Shown in pieces: positions 25,567 through 35,179 of a DNA stretch of 64,000 bases. The stretch comes from Caballeronia sp. NK8 (GTDB taxonomy: Bacteria > Pseudomonadota > Gammaproteobacteria > Burkholderiales > Burkholderiaceae), in contig NZ_AP024327.1 of assembly GCF_018408855.1 (NCBI RefSeq), positions 1-64,000 of the forward strand, in the 5' to 3' direction. The notes beneath the pieces are model-generated. The model made no database searches. It saw nothing but the letters and a program-made list of their open reading frames with translations, and was not told the origin of the DNA. The translations under genes were made by a program, and so were the position numbers. Within the stretch, counting starts at the first letter, position 1, and every line of letters begins with the position of its first letter.

Positions 25567-26678
25567 CAGGACTTGATCGCGCCTTTCATCGGCACGATTT
25601 GCGGCTTGGTGGCCTTGCCTTCATAACGCGTCGAGGTGTTGAGATAAGGCTCGACCGTGTCCTTCGTCACGAACTTGAGACCCGTGTTGATATTCGCCGG
25701 CCCGACGAGCCCGCCCGACGCGAGGAACACGAACGCTTCCATTACCGTGTAGAAGCCCTGCACGTACGGCTGCTGGTCGATGGTGAAATCGAGGAAGCCT
25801 TCGTGGATGAGCTGAATCGTCTGCGGCAGCAGATCGAAGCCGCCGCCATGCACGCCCTTCGATGGCAGGTTCGATTCCTTCATCACTTGAGCGACGCCCT
25901 GCGTGCTGCCCGCATCGACGGCGAACATGCCTTTCAGGTCCTGGTGGCCGAGATAGAACGACTTGATCTTCGAAAGCTCTTCGTTGACGGTTGCGCCGGT
26001 CGCGACGGTCTGAATGTCGATCTTCTTGCCGGACTTCTTGATCGCATCGCTCGCGCCATCGAGACGCGGCTGGATGTTCAACTGTCCCGGCGTCGCGATG
26101 AAGAGCGCGACCATGCCGCTGTCGATCAGGCTCGCGATGCGTTCGCCCATCTGATAGCCCGACAGATACAGATCCTGCCCGATATACGCGAGCCGCGGAT
26201 TGCTCTTGCCGCGCGGCGCGTCGGCGTTGTAAGCGAACACCGGAATGCCGGCGTCGAGCGCAGCCTGGATGGGCTTGTCGAAGGCGTTCGGATCGACGAT
26301 CGGCACGGCGATCGCATCGGCTTTCGCGGCGATCGCGGAGTTCACCGCGCGCACCATCTCGCCCGCGTCGGACGTAGCCGAGCCGGTCCATTGATAGTCC
26401 ATGCCGAACATGGCGCACGCGTCCTGAATGCCGTATTGCGTCGGCACGAAGAACGGATTCGTCGTCACGTGATTGACGAACACGATCTTCCATTTCTTGT
26501 GCTGCGGAAACGCCGCTTCGGCGGCCTGCGCAGTCGAAATCAAGCCGCCGCCGGTCACACCGCCCAGCAGCGACAGCGCCGCGCCGAGTCCCGCGCCCTG
26601 CATGATGCCGCGCCGGCCCGCATTGATGAGGCTGCCGTGCTGTGCGTCGTCATCCCTGTTCTCTTCATTCTCTGCCAT
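25566..26678 (-). CDS. Periplasmic sugar-binding protein of the ABC transporter
   Basis: A 370-residue protein of the ribose-binding (peripla_BP_4) type. NPFFVPTQYGIQDACAMFG, AVPIVDPNAFDKPIQAALDAGIPVF and FAVDAGSTQGVAQVM mark the two lobes. The N-terminus has GRRGIMQGAG followed by a hydrophobic stretch and AQA, so export may be through Tat. The start at ATG 26678 has GGAGGAAG seven bases upstream; longer in-frame openings are not supported. It is the first gene of the operon. Confidence 0.9.
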   Translation of the reverse strand: MAENEENRDDDAQHGSLINAGRRGIMQGAGLGAALSLLGGVTGGGLISTAQAAEAAFPQHKKWKIVFVNHVTTNPFFVPTQYGIQDACAMFGMDYQWTGSATSDAGEMVRAVNSAIAAKADAIAVPIVDPNAFDKPIQAALDAGIPVFAYNADAPRGKSNPRLAYIGQDLYLSGYQMGERIASLIDSGMVALFIATPGQLNIQPRLDGASDAIKKSGKKIDIQTVATGATVNEELSKIKSFYLGHQDLKGMFAVDAGSTQGVAQVMKESNLPSKGVHGGGFDLLPQTIQLIHEGFLDFTIDQQPYVQGFYTVMEAFVFLASGGLVGPANINTGLKFVTKDTVEPYLNTSTRYEGKATKPQIVPMKGAIKS

Positions 26679-27001
26679 GTCTTCCTCCGGTCTCTTCTTC
26701 GTTGGTCGATGGGTCGACTCATCGTCGATCACGTTCAGATACTGGGTTTCACGGCACGTCATGCACGCGCGGCTTTCATGCATGAAAGCACCCGCCGTTG
26801 CAAATGACGATGCGAGGTGTGCGAGAGGCGATTCGAAAGCGCGGCGTTTTGAACGAGTAATTGGGATATGCGAAGCCCGCGCGCTGACTTCAATAGACAA
26901 ACTATATGCACAGTGTTTTGACGTTTCGATTAGCGTTTTCCCGGTACGCGCCCTCCATATAGTCATGCTATTTATAGGTTTTCCTCCCAAACGAGCAAGC
27001 C
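26679..27001. promoter_or_regulatory. Divergent promoter region with inverted repeat
   Basis: This 323-bp gap separates the ABC transporter from the divergent dehydratase and must hold both promoters. An 8-bp perfect inverted repeat, ACTATATG (26901-26908) and CATATAGT (26956-26963), lies within an AT-rich patch close to the dehydratase. It could be a pair of half-sites for the GntR regulator; this is inference from position and symmetry. Confidence 0.4.
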
Positions 27002-28744
27002 ATGAGCGCCCCAAAATCCAGGCTTCGGTCTGCAGCGTGGTTCGGCACCGCCGACAAGAACGGTTTCATGTACCGGAGCTGGATGAAGAATCAGGGCATT
27101 CCGGATCACGAGTTCGCGGGCAAGCCGATCATCGGCATTTGTAATACGTGGTCCGAACTAACGCCGTGCAATTCGCACTTTCGCAAGCTCGCGGAGCACG
27201 TGAAGCGCGGCGTGTATGAAGCGGGTGGATTCCCGGTCGAGTTTCCGGTGTTCTCGAACGGCGAGTCGAATCTGCGGCCCACCGCGATGTTCACGCGCAA
27301 TCTCGCGAGCATGGACGTCGAGGAAGCGATACGCGGCAATCCCGTCGATGCGGTCGTGCTGCTTGTCGGCTGTGACAAGACGACGCCCGCGCTGCTGATG
27401 GGCGCGGCAAGTTGCGACGTGCCCGCGATCGTCGTCTCCGGCGGCCCGATGCTCAACGGCAAGCACGAAGGGCGCGATATCGGCTCGGGCACGGTCGTGT
27501 GGCAACTCAGCGAGCAGGTGAAGGCGGGCAAGATTTCGATACACGAGTTCATGTCGGCGGAAGCGGGCATGTCGCGCTCGACGGGCACCTGCAACACGAT
27601 GGGCACCGCATCGACGATGGCGTGCATGGCGGAATCGCTCGGCGTCACGCTGCCGCACAACGCGGCGATTCCGGCTGTGGATTCGCGCCGCTATGTGCTC
27701 GCGCATCTGTCGGGCATGCGTATCGTCGAAATGGCTCTGGAAGACTTGCGGCTCTCGAAACTGCTCACGCGCGAGGCGTTCGAAAACGCGATCCGCACCA
27801 ACGCGGCGATCGGCGGTTCGACCAACGCGGCGATTCATTTGAAGGCGATCGCTGGGCGTATCGGCGTGAAGCTCGAACTCGACGACTGGACGCGCATCGG
27901 GCGCGGTACGCCGACGCTCGTCGATTTGCAGCCTTCGGGGCGCTTCCTGATGGAAGAGTTCTACTACGCGGGCGGTTTGCCGGCGGTGCTGCGGCGGCTG
28001 GGCGAGGCGAACCTGATTCCGCATCCGGATGCGCTCACGGCGAACGGCCGCACGCTCTGGGAGAACGTGAAGGAAGCGCCGCTGTACAACGACGAAGTGA
28101 TCCGTCCGATCGAGAAACCGCTCGTCGCCGATGGCGGATTGTGCGTGCTGCGCGGCAATCTCGCGCCGAACGGCGCGGTGCTGAAACCGTCGGCGGCGAC
28201 GCCCACGTTACTGAAACATCGGGGCCGCGCGGTCGTGTTCGAGGACTTCGACGACTACAAGCGCCGCATCGCCGATCCCGATCTCGATGTCACCGCGGAC
28301 TCCGTGCTAGTGATGAAGAACTGCGGGCCGAAAGGCTATCCGGGCATGGCGGAGGTCGGCAACATGGGCCTGCCGCCGAAGGTCCTGGCGCAAGGCGTGA
28401 CGGACATGGTGCGCGTGTCGGACGCGCGCATGAGCGGCACGGCCTATGGCACCGTGGTGCTGCACGTCGCGCCCGAGGCGCGCGCGGGCGGGCCGCTGGC
28501 GATCGTGCGCGACGGCGACTGGATCGAACTGGACTGCGACAAAGGCATGCTGCGCATCGATATTGACGATGATGAAATCCGCACGCGCCTCGATGCGTGG
28601 TCGGCGGCGAAGCGCGAGATTCCCGAGGATCGCACCGGCTATCGCAAGCTGTATGTCGATCACGTATTGCAGGCCGACGAAGGCTGCGACTTCGACTTTC
28701 TCGTCGGCTGCCGTGGCGCGGACGTGCCGAAGCATTCGCATTGA
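27002..28744 (+). CDS. IlvD/EDD-family aldonate dehydratase (L-arabinonate dehydratase-like)
   Basis: A 580-residue Fe-S dehydratase. Cys56, Cys124 (VGCDKTT) and Cys197 (STGTCNTMGTAST) reproduce the three-Cys pattern that holds the [2Fe-2S] cluster of sugar-acid dehydratases. NCGPKGYPGMAE and SDARMSGTAYG are family signatures. Length and N-terminus (SAAWFGTADKNGFMYRSWMKNQG) point to the L-arabinonate/D-fuconate branch rather than to IlvD. It would turn an aldonate into a 2-keto-3-deoxy acid. The divergent sugar ABC transporter suggests the sugar is imported; the dehydrogenase, lactonase and aldolase steps are not adjacent. Confidence 0.88.
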   Translation: MSAPKSRLRSAAWFGTADKNGFMYRSWMKNQGIPDHEFAGKPIIGICNTWSELTPCNSHFRKLAEHVKRGVYEAGGFPVEFPVFSNGESNLRPTAMFTRNLASMDVEEAIRGNPVDAVVLLVGCDKTTPALLMGAASCDVPAIVVSGGPMLNGKHEGRDIGSGTVVWQLSEQVKAGKISIHEFMSAEAGMSRSTGTCNTMGTASTMACMAESLGVTLPHNAAIPAVDSRRYVLAHLSGMRIVEMALEDLRLSKLLTREAFENAIRTNAAIGGSTNAAIHLKAIAGRIGVKLELDDWTRIGRGTPTLVDLQPSGRFLMEEFYYAGGLPAVLRRLGEANLIPHPDALTANGRTLWENVKEAPLYNDEVIRPIEKPLVADGGLCVLRGNLAPNGAVLKPSAATPTLLKHRGRAVVFEDFDDYKRRIADPDLDVTADSVLVMKNCGPKGYPGMAEVGNMGLPPKVLAQGVTDMVRVSDARMSGTAYGTVVLHVAPEARAGGPLAIVRDGDWIELDCDKGMLRIDIDDDEIRTRLDAWSAAKREIPEDRTGYRKLYVDHVLQADEGCDFDFLVGCRGADVPKHSH

Positions 28745-28748
28745 GATG

Positions 28749-29672
28749 TCACTTGCGCGGGCTCCACGTCGCGATCGCGACGCCGAGCACCGCGACGCCC
28801 ATCGCCCACCATGCGGCTGCGGGCAATACTTCGCCGAGAAAGAACCAGGACAGCACGGCGGCCGCGGGCGGGATGAAGAAGAACAGCGACGCCACTTGCG
28901 ATACCTTGCCCGCGCGCGTCATCGCGAGCAGCAGCGTGATCGCGATCAGCGAATTGCCGATCACGAGATAGGCTAGCGTCGCGATGAAGGTGGGTGTCCA
29001 TTGCACTTGCGTGTGCTCGAACGCGAGCGCCATCGGCGCGCAAAACACGAAGCCGACGCTGTATTGCACGAGGTTCGACGTAATCGGGTCTTGCGCCGTG
29101 CCGAGGCGCTTTTCGTACAGCATCGCGCTCGTGATGCCGATGAGCGCGCCGATCGCGAGCAGCACCGGCCCGAGCGATTCCGCGTGCATTGGCCCGCGCG
29201 CGACGATCACGCCCGCCGCGCCCACGAGCCCGAGCGTCAGGCCGATCCAGCGTCGAACGCCGATCCGCTCGCCGACGAACTTCGGCGCGAGCACGCCGAC
29301 GAGAATCGGCTGCAAGGACACGATCAACGCAAGCACCGAAGTCGCGATGCCCGCCGTCATCGACAGATAGCTGAGCCCGAAGTACATCACCTGCACGAGA
29401 AAGCCGACGACGCCGAGATGCAGCCACGCGCGCGCGTTGCGCGGCCATTGCGGGCGTTTGATTGCGCAGACGGCGAGCAGCACGCCGACGCTCAACGCGA
29501 AGCGTATCGATAGAAACGTCAGCGGCGACGCGTAGTGCAGACCGGTCTTCGCAATCGGGAATCCCGCGGACCAGAGCAGCAGAAAGAGGATCGGCCCACC
29601 GACCGTGAGCCAGCGGCGTTCGTTTTGCGTGCGGGTATCTTCTTTTCCGTCGATGTGCGGCGCCTGCGCCAT
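28749..29672 (-). CDS. EamA/DMT-family transporter
   Basis: A 307-residue membrane protein with ten hydrophobic segments in two EamA repeats. The first begins ILFLLLWSAGFPIAKTGL, and the second contains ASLFFFIPPAAAVLSWFFLGE. The family exports amino acids and other metabolites; the substrate is not visible. It converges on the dehydratase with 4 bases between stops and starts about 110 bases from the divergent methyltransferase. Confidence 0.88.
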   Translation of the reverse strand: MAQAPHIDGKEDTRTQNERRWLTVGGPILFLLLWSAGFPIAKTGLHYASPLTFLSIRFALSVGVLLAVCAIKRPQWPRNARAWLHLGVVGFLVQVMYFGLSYLSMTAGIATSVLALIVSLQPILVGVLAPKFVGERIGVRRWIGLTLGLVGAAGVIVARGPMHAESLGPVLLAIGALIGITSAMLYEKRLGTAQDPITSNLVQYSVGFVFCAPMALAFEHTQVQWTPTFIATLAYLVIGNSLIAITLLLAMTRAGKVSQVASLFFFIPPAAAVLSWFFLGEVLPAAAWWAMGVAVLGVAIATWSPRK

Positions 29673-29781
29673 GTTCGCGTCCTTCTTGTCTGCATGCAGC
29701 GGAAGTACCGATTGTAGTGTTCAAGACGACGCCGGGCGAAGTGTGAGACATTCTTTGCTTCCATTGCCTTCGATTCGAGTC

Positions 29782-30642
29782 ATGAACGACAACACCAATC
29801 CCGTGCCGGACAGCACGGCTGCGCGCGTCGCGATGTGGCGCGCACTGCATGTCGAAGCCGATGCGCGGCCGCACGTGCTCGCGGACACGATCGGCCTCGA
29901 ATTGCTCGCGCCCGATGCGAACTGGCGCGAACGTGGCGACATGAATCCGGAGTTCACGCGGCCTTTCCGTGCGTCGATCGTCGCGCGTGCGCGCTTCATC
30001 GAAGATCTCGTCGTCGAAGAAGCGGGCCGGGGCGTGACGCAATACGTGATCCTCGGCACGGGTCTCGACAGCTTCGCGCAACGCAGGCCGGAGATCGCTT
30101 CACGGCTGAAGATTTTCGAAGTCGATCCGCCGGGGCCGCAGGCATGGAAGCGTCGGCGTCTGATCGAGCTCGGCTATGGCGTGCCGGACTGGCTGCGTTT
30201 CGTGCCCGTCGATTTCGAAGCGGGAGAATCGTGGCGCGAGAAGCTCGTGAACAACGGCTTCGATGAAAGCAGGCCTGCAATCGTCGTGTCGACGGGCGTG
30301 AGCATGTATCTCACGAAGGAAGCGAACGCGGCCACGTTACGGGAAGTGGCGGGCTTCGCGTCGGGATCGATCTTTGCGATGACCTTTCTGCTGCCGTTCG
30401 AACTCGCGGACCCCGATGTGCGTCCGGGTCTGGAGATGGCGGAGAAGGGCGCGCGGGCGAGCGGCACGCCGTTCATCAGCTTCTTCACGCCGGGCGAGAT
30501 CCAGGCACTCGCGCGCGATGCGGGCTTTAGCGACGCGCGTCCCGTTTGCGCGGCGGATCTGACGCAGCGCTATTTCGCGGATCGAAGCGATGGCCTGCGT
30601 CCGCCGCACAATGCCGAAGAACTGCTGATCGCGAATACATAG
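29782..30642 (+). CDS. SAM-dependent methyltransferase of the LCM/PPM1 family
   Basis: A 286-residue protein of the leucine-carboxyl-methyltransferase superfamily, bacterial TIGR00027 type. YVILGTGLDSFAQRR is the SAM-binding loop, FEVDPPGPQAWKRRRL the acidic-ribose segment, and VVSTGVSMYLTKEA the post-core motif. Bacterial members methylate small molecules or polyketide acids; the substrate here is unknown. The start at ATG 29782 is set by family alignment. Confidence 0.82.
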   Translation: MNDNTNPVPDSTAARVAMWRALHVEADARPHVLADTIGLELLAPDANWRERGDMNPEFTRPFRASIVARARFIEDLVVEEAGRGVTQYVILGTGLDSFAQRRPEIASRLKIFEVDPPGPQAWKRRRLIELGYGVPDWLRFVPVDFEAGESWREKLVNNGFDESRPAIVVSTGVSMYLTKEANAATLREVAGFASGSIFAMTFLLPFELADPDVRPGLEMAEKGARASGTPFISFFTPGEIQALARDAGFSDARPVCAADLTQRYFADRSDGLRPPHNAEELLIANT

Positions 30643-30649
30643 GTTTGCC

Positions 30650-31111
30650 ATGCCCAAGATCGACCTCGCCGCTGTGCCGGAGGTAACCGGCTCGGGTTAT
30701 CCGCCGCCATTCGATGCGCCCTGCGCCGATCGCATTCGCCAGCGTATCGGCGATGCGGGCGGTCTCAGCGACTTCGGCGTGAATCTGATGCGCCTGCCGC
30801 CGGGCGGCTGGTCGAGTCAGCGGCACTGGCATTCGCACGAGGACGAGTTCGTTCATGTGCTCGAAGGCGAACTCGTGCTGATAGAGGACGAAGGCGAGAC
30901 GATCCTGCGCGCGGGCGATAGCGCGGCGTTTCCGAAGGGAACGGGCAACGGTCATCACATGATCAACCGGTCGGGGAAGGTGGCGGTGTATCTCGAAGTA
31001 GGCAGCCGCCTGTATGAAGACCTTACGACCTGCTCGGATGTCGATATGAAAAGCGCCAATGCCGACGGCCGTTTCGTCCACAAGGACGGTACGCCGATCC
31101 CGCGCCCCTAA
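30650..31111 (+). CDS. Cupin-domain protein
   Basis: A 153-residue single cupin. RHWHSHEDEFVHVLEGELVLI carries motif 1 with its His/His/Glu metal ligands. AGDSAAFPKGTGNGHHMINRS carries motif 2 with the last His. Such stand-alone cupins act as isomerases, dioxygenases or sensors. It follows the methyltransferase by 7 bases, and its stop overlaps the convergent glpR stop by 4 bases. Confidence 0.85.
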   Translation: MPKIDLAAVPEVTGSGYPPPFDAPCADRIRQRIGDAGGLSDFGVNLMRLPPGGWSSQRHWHSHEDEFVHVLEGELVLIEDEGETILRAGDSAAFPKGTGNGHHMINRSGKVAVYLEVGSRLYEDLTTCSDVDMKSANADGRFVHKDGTPIPRP

Positions 31112-31881
31112 TCCGCCACACGCACCACCACATCCGCCGCAGCAAGACTCTCTGCCATCCACTCAGGCGGCGAAGCATCCGTGAAAAGCGCATCGATCTG
31201 ACTGAGATGCCCGAGCTTCACGAGCGCGGCGCGGCCAAACTTCGAATGATCGGCGACGAGAAACACCGTGCGCGACTGCTCGACGATCGCCTGCGCCACG
31301 CGCACCTCGGCGATATCGAAGTCGCGCAGCGTGCCGTCCTCCTCGATGCTCGAAATGCCGATGATCCCGAAGTCCACCTTGAACATCCGGATGAAGTCGA
31401 CCGCCTGCTCGCCGACGACGCCCTTGTCGCGCGCGCGCACCTTTCCGCCCGCGACCAGCAGCTCGGCGTCGGATTCGTCCGCGAGAATGTTCGCCACGTT
31501 CAGGTTGTTCGTGATGACGCGCAAGCCCGTGTGCTGACGCAGCGCGCGGGCGACTTCCTCGGTCGTCGTGCCGAGGTTGATGAAGAGCGTCGCCTGATTC
31601 GGGATCTCGGACGCGACGAGCCTCGCGATGCGCCGCTTCTCTTCGAGATACATGTGCTGGCGCGCCGTGTAGGCGGTGTTCTCCGAACTCGTCAGCGCGC
31701 TCGCGCCGCCGTGATAGCGGCGCAGCAGGCTCTGGTCGGACAGCCAGTTCACGTCGCGGCGGATGGTCTGCGGCGTGACCTGGAATTGCGCGGCCAGGTC
31801 TTCGATGGTGGCGAAGCCGTCTCGTGCGACACGGTCGAGCAGCGCCCGCTGCCTGCCGTTGAGTGCTGGATCGGATGTCAT
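31108..31881 (-). CDS. glpR: DeoR-family glycerol-3-phosphate regulon repressor
   Basis: A 257-residue DeoR regulator. The helix-turn-helix ATIEDLAAQFQVTPQTIRRD is followed by LLRRYHGGA. The C-terminal sugar-phosphate sensor has FINLGTTTEEVARAL and ITNNLNVANILAD. It is divergent from glpK-glpD, with a strong dyad in between, which identifies it as GlpR: it represses until glycerol-3-phosphate binds. Its own gene is probably also controlled by the dyad. Confidence 0.92.
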   Translation of the reverse strand: MTSDPALNGRQRALLDRVARDGFATIEDLAAQFQVTPQTIRRDVNWLSDQSLLRRYHGGASALTSSENTAYTARQHMYLEEKRRIARLVASEIPNQATLFINLGTTTEEVARALRQHTGLRVITNNLNVANILADESDAELLVAGGKVRARDKGVVGEQAVDFIRMFKVDFGIIGISSIEEDGTLRDFDIAEVRVAQAIVEQSRTVFLVADHSKFGRAALVKLGHLSQIDALFTDASPPEWMAESLAAADVVVRVAD

Positions 31882-31976
31882 CGAAGTGAGCAGAATCGCA
31901 AAAAAATGAAAATTACCGGATGCGCGAGTGTACGACGAAATATACCGCGCCCCGTACTCGGTGTTAGGATGATTGA

Positions 31977-31998
31977 AAACGAATATGAGTATTCGTTT
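31977..31998. promoter_or_regulatory. Probable GlpR operator
   Basis: AAACGAATA (31977-31985) and TATTCGTTT (31990-31998) form a perfect 9-bp inverted repeat with a 4-base centre. It lies 39 bases upstream of the glpK start and 95 bases from glpR. The TTCG-containing arms are typical of GlpR and other DeoR operators. This is the only strong dyad in the gap. Confidence 0.75.
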
Positions 31999-32036
31999 GC
32001 GAACATAATCACAACCGGCAGCAGGGAGTCGGCGGC

Positions 32037-33563
32037 ATGAGCCAGCAACGTTTCATTCTCGCGCTCGATCAGGGAACGACCAGTTCTCGCGCGCTAGTCT
32101 TCGCCCGCTCGGGCAGTGTCGTCGCGAGCGCGCAGCGCGAATTCGCGCAGCATTATCCGCAGCCCGGCTGGGTCGAGCACGATCCTGACGATATCTGGCA
32201 ATCGCAGCTCGATGTCGCACGGGAGGCCATGCGGACGGCCGGTGCGCAAGGCTCGGAGATCGCTGCGATCGGCATCGCGAACCAGCGCGAGACGACGCTT
32301 TTGTGGGACCGGCGGACGGGCGCGCCCATCGGGCCCGCCATCGTGTGGCAGGACCGGCGCACCGCCGCGCATTGCGCGCGCCTGATCGAAAGCGGCGCGC
32401 AGACGCTGATCGAGCGCAAGACGGGCCTGCGCATCGATCCGTATTTTTCCGCGACCAAGCTCGCGTGGTTGCTCGACAGCGCGCCGGGGCTGCGCGCGCG
32501 TGCGCAACGCGGCGAACTGGCTTTCGGCACCGTCGATAGCTGGCTCGTCTGGAATCTGACCGGTGGCCGCGTCCACGTCACGGATGTATCGAACGCCGCG
32601 CGCACCGCGCTCTTCGATATCCGCGCCTGCCAATGGGACGACGAACTGCTCGCGCTCTTCGATATCCCGCGCGCCGTGTTGCCCGAGGTGATGCCGTCGA
32701 GCGGCTTCATCGCGCATACGGATGCCGCGTTGTTCGGCGCGGCCATTCCGATCACGGGCGTCGCGGGCGATCAGCAGGCCGCGACCTTCGGGCAGGGATG
32801 CGTCGAGCCGGGTCTCGTCAAGAACACGTACGGCACCGGCCTTTTCATGTTGATGAACACGGGTGCGCAGCCCGTCGCGTCGAGGCATCGGCTGCTCACG
32901 ACGATCGGCTGGCAACTCGACGGGCGTCTCACGTATGCGCTGGAAGGTGCGGTCTTCATGGGCGGCGCGATCGTTCAATGGCTGCGCGATGGCCTCGGCA
33001 TCATCGAAAGCGCGCAGGATATCGGCGCGCTGGCGGCGCAGTGCGAATCGAGCGAGGGCGTCGTGCTCGCGCCGGCGTTCGCCGGACTCGGCGCGCCGTA
33101 TTGGGACCCGTATGCGCGTGGCACGCTGCTCGGCATGACGCGCGGCACGTCGCGCGCACATATCGCGCGGGCGGCGCTCGAAGCCATCGCGCTGCAGACC
33201 GTCGATGTCCTCACCGCGATGGAGGCGGACGCGGACATCGCCGTGAGCGAGCTTCGCGCGGACGGCGGCGCGTCGCGAAACGACCTGCTGATGCAGATCC
33301 AGGCCGATCTGCTCGCGAGGCCCGTCGTGCGCCCGCACGTCACCGAGACGACCGCGCTCGGCGCCGCCTGCCTCGCGGGGCTCGGCTCGGGCTTGTGGTC
33401 CGGTCTCGACGAAATCACGCGCGCATGGCCGGCCGCGCGGCGCTTCGAACCCACGATGTCCGCGCACGCACGCGACGCGCATATCGAACGATGGCATCGC
33501 GCAATCGAGCGCGCCCGCGGCTGGGAAATACCCTCTGCTCAATCCACTTGCGTCACGGTCTGA
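32037..33563 (+). CDS. glpK: Glycerol kinase
   Basis: Phosphorylates glycerol to sn-glycerol-3-phosphate. The 508-residue FGGY kinase has the ATP-binding DQGTTSSR (11-18), AIVWQDRR, the glycerol-site GVAGDQQAA, and the C-terminal adenosine motif [16 protein letters not shown]. Length fits GlpK. AGGGAG precedes the ATG. It is followed one base later by glpD, so the two form an operon behind the GlpR dyad. No facilitator glpF is present here. Confidence 0.96.
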   Translation: MSQQRFILALDQGTTSSRALVFARSGSVVASAQREFAQHYPQPGWVEHDPDDIWQSQLDVAREAMRTAGAQGSEIAAIGIANQRETTLLWDRRTGAPIGPAIVWQDRRTAAHCARLIESGAQTLIERKTGLRIDPYFSATKLAWLLDSAPGLRARAQRGELAFGTVDSWLVWNLTGGRVHVTDVSNAARTALFDIRACQWDDELLALFDIPRAVLPEVMPSSGFIAHTDAALFGAAIPITGVAGDQQAATFGQGCVEPGLVKNTYGTGLFMLMNTGAQPVASRHRLLTTIGWQLDGRLTYALEGAVFMGGAIVQWLRDGLGIIESAQDIGALAAQCESSEGVVLAPAFAGLGAPYWDPYARGTLLGMTRGTSRAHIARAALEAIALQTVDVLTAMEADADIAVSELRADGGASRNDLLMQIQADLLARPVVRPHVTETTALGAACLAGLGSGLWSGLDEITRAWPAARRFEPTMSAHARDAHIERWHRAIERARGWEIPSAQSTCVTV

Positions 33564-33564
33564 C

Positions 33565-35127
33565 ATGCACGCCAATACTCCTCCCGACCGCGCATCGCTG
33601 CTGCGCGAAGTGGACCAGACGCCGCTCTTCGATGTCGTCGTGATCGGCGGCGGCGCGAGCGGTCTCGGCACGGCCGTCGATGCGGCGTCGCGCGGCTATC
33701 GAACCTTGCTGCTCGAGGCGCGCGACTTCGCCAAAGGCACCTCGAGCAAGGCCACCAAGCTCGTTCATGGCGGTGTGCGTTATCTCGCGCAGGGCAACAT
33801 CCCGCTGGTTCGCGAGGCGCTGCGCGAACGCGGCCTGCTCGCGCGCAACGCGCCGCATCTGGTGCATGCGCTTGGCTTCGTCGTGCCGGCGTATCGCTTC
33901 GGAGACAAGTTCGTCTACGGCGCGGGACTCAAAATGTACGACTGGCTCGCGGGCTCGCTGAATCTCGGCGCGAGCCGCAGCCTCAATCTCGCGCAAACGC
34001 GCGCGAAATCGCCGATGCTCGCCGACAGCCTCGACGGCCACGCGTTGCGCGGCGGCACGCTCTACCTCGACGGTCAGTTCGACGACGCGCGTCTCGCTAT
34101 CGCGCTGATGCGTACGCTGTTCGATCTCGGCGGCGTCGCGCTCAACAATGCGGCCGTGCATGGCATCGGTTTTGATCGCGCGGCGGGGCATCATCGGCTG
34201 TCGGTGACGGATGTCGAAACGGGCGACAGCTTCAGCGTCGGCGCGCGCTGCCTCGTCAACGCGACGGGCGTCTGGGTCGATTCGATCCGTGCGATGGCCG
34301 AACCCGGCGTGCGCCCGATCGTGGCGCCGAGCCAGGGCGTGCATCTGACGTTGCCGGGCCGCTTCCTGCAAAGCAACGACGCGATTCTCGTGCCGAAGAC
34401 GAAAGACGGCCGCGTGCTGTTCATGGTGCCGTGGCACGGCCACACGATCGTCGGCACGACCGATACTCCGCGTCAGGACTTGCCGCTCGACCCGCGCGCA
34501 AGCGACGAGGATATCGACTTCATTCTCGCGACGGCGTCGGATTATCTGTCCGTCAAGCCGACGCGCGATGACGTCCTGAGCGTCTGGGCGGGGCTTCGTC
34601 CGCTCGTGAAGGCCGATGGGCAGGCATCGACGGCGGCGCTCTCGCGTGAACATACGATCGAAATGAACGCGACGGGCATGATCACCGTGACGGGCGGCAA
34701 GTGGACGACTTATCGGCTGATGGCGCAGCAGGTCATCGATCTCGCTGTGGCGAAGCGCCTGGTGCCGGATGCGCCGTGCCGGACGGCGTCGTTGCCGTTG
34801 CATGGCGCGACGGCGGAGCAGCACGGCTATTACGGCTCCGATGCGGCGCGGGTCGGGCGTTTGCCCGGCGCGCAGAACGTGCTGGTGAAGGCGAGCGGTT
34901 TGACTGAGGCGCAGACGCGTTTTGCGGTGCGCGCGGAACTCGCGCGTTGTGTCGAGGATGTGCTGGCGCGGCGCAATCGCGCGCTGTTTCTCGATGCCGC
35001 TGCTGCGCGCGAGGCCGCGCCGGAAGTCGCGAGAATCGTGGCGGAAGAGCTTGGGAAACCTGTGCAGTGGCAAGCCGAAGAGGTAACGCGTTTCGAGGCT
35101 TTCGCGCGTACGTGGATGTTGTCGTAA
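33565..35127 (+). CDS. glpD: Aerobic glycerol-3-phosphate dehydrogenase
   Basis: A membrane-associated FAD enzyme that oxidises glycerol-3-phosphate to dihydroxyacetone phosphate and reduces quinone. The 520-residue protein has the FAD loop VIGGGASGLGTAVDAASRGY, the family signature GTSSKATKLVHGGVRYL, MVPWHGHTIVGTTDTP, and TGGKWTTYRLMAQ. It starts directly after glpK. A stem-loop follows its stop. Confidence 0.95.
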   Translation: MHANTPPDRASLLREVDQTPLFDVVVIGGGASGLGTAVDAASRGYRTLLLEARDFAKGTSSKATKLVHGGVRYLAQGNIPLVREALRERGLLARNAPHLVHALGFVVPAYRFGDKFVYGAGLKMYDWLAGSLNLGASRSLNLAQTRAKSPMLADSLDGHALRGGTLYLDGQFDDARLAIALMRTLFDLGGVALNNAAVHGIGFDRAAGHHRLSVTDVETGDSFSVGARCLVNATGVWVDSIRAMAEPGVRPIVAPSQGVHLTLPGRFLQSNDAILVPKTKDGRVLFMVPWHGHTIVGTTDTPRQDLPLDPRASDEDIDFILATASDYLSVKPTRDDVLSVWAGLRPLVKADGQASTAALSREHTIEMNATGMITVTGGKWTTYRLMAQQVIDLAVAKRLVPDAPCRTASLPLHGATAEQHGYYGSDAARVGRLPGAQNVLVKASGLTEAQTRFAVRAELARCVEDVLARRNRALFLDAAAAREAAPEVARIVAEELGKPVQWQAEEVTRFEAFARTWMLS

Positions 35128-35137
35128 CGTCTGGCTT

Positions 35138-35167
35138 TCGCCGGATCCCGCTAACGAGATCCGGCGA
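35138..35167. terminator. Hairpin between convergent glpD and porin genes
   Basis: TCGCCGGATC (35138-35147) pairs with GATCCGGCGA (35158-35167), a perfect 10-bp stem with a 10-base loop. It starts 10 bases after the glpD stop and ends 12 bases before the porin stop. No clean T-run follows on either strand, though short A/T tracts flank it. Likely a shared bidirectional terminator. Confidence 0.6.
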
Positions 35168-35179
35168 GAAAACCTGAAG

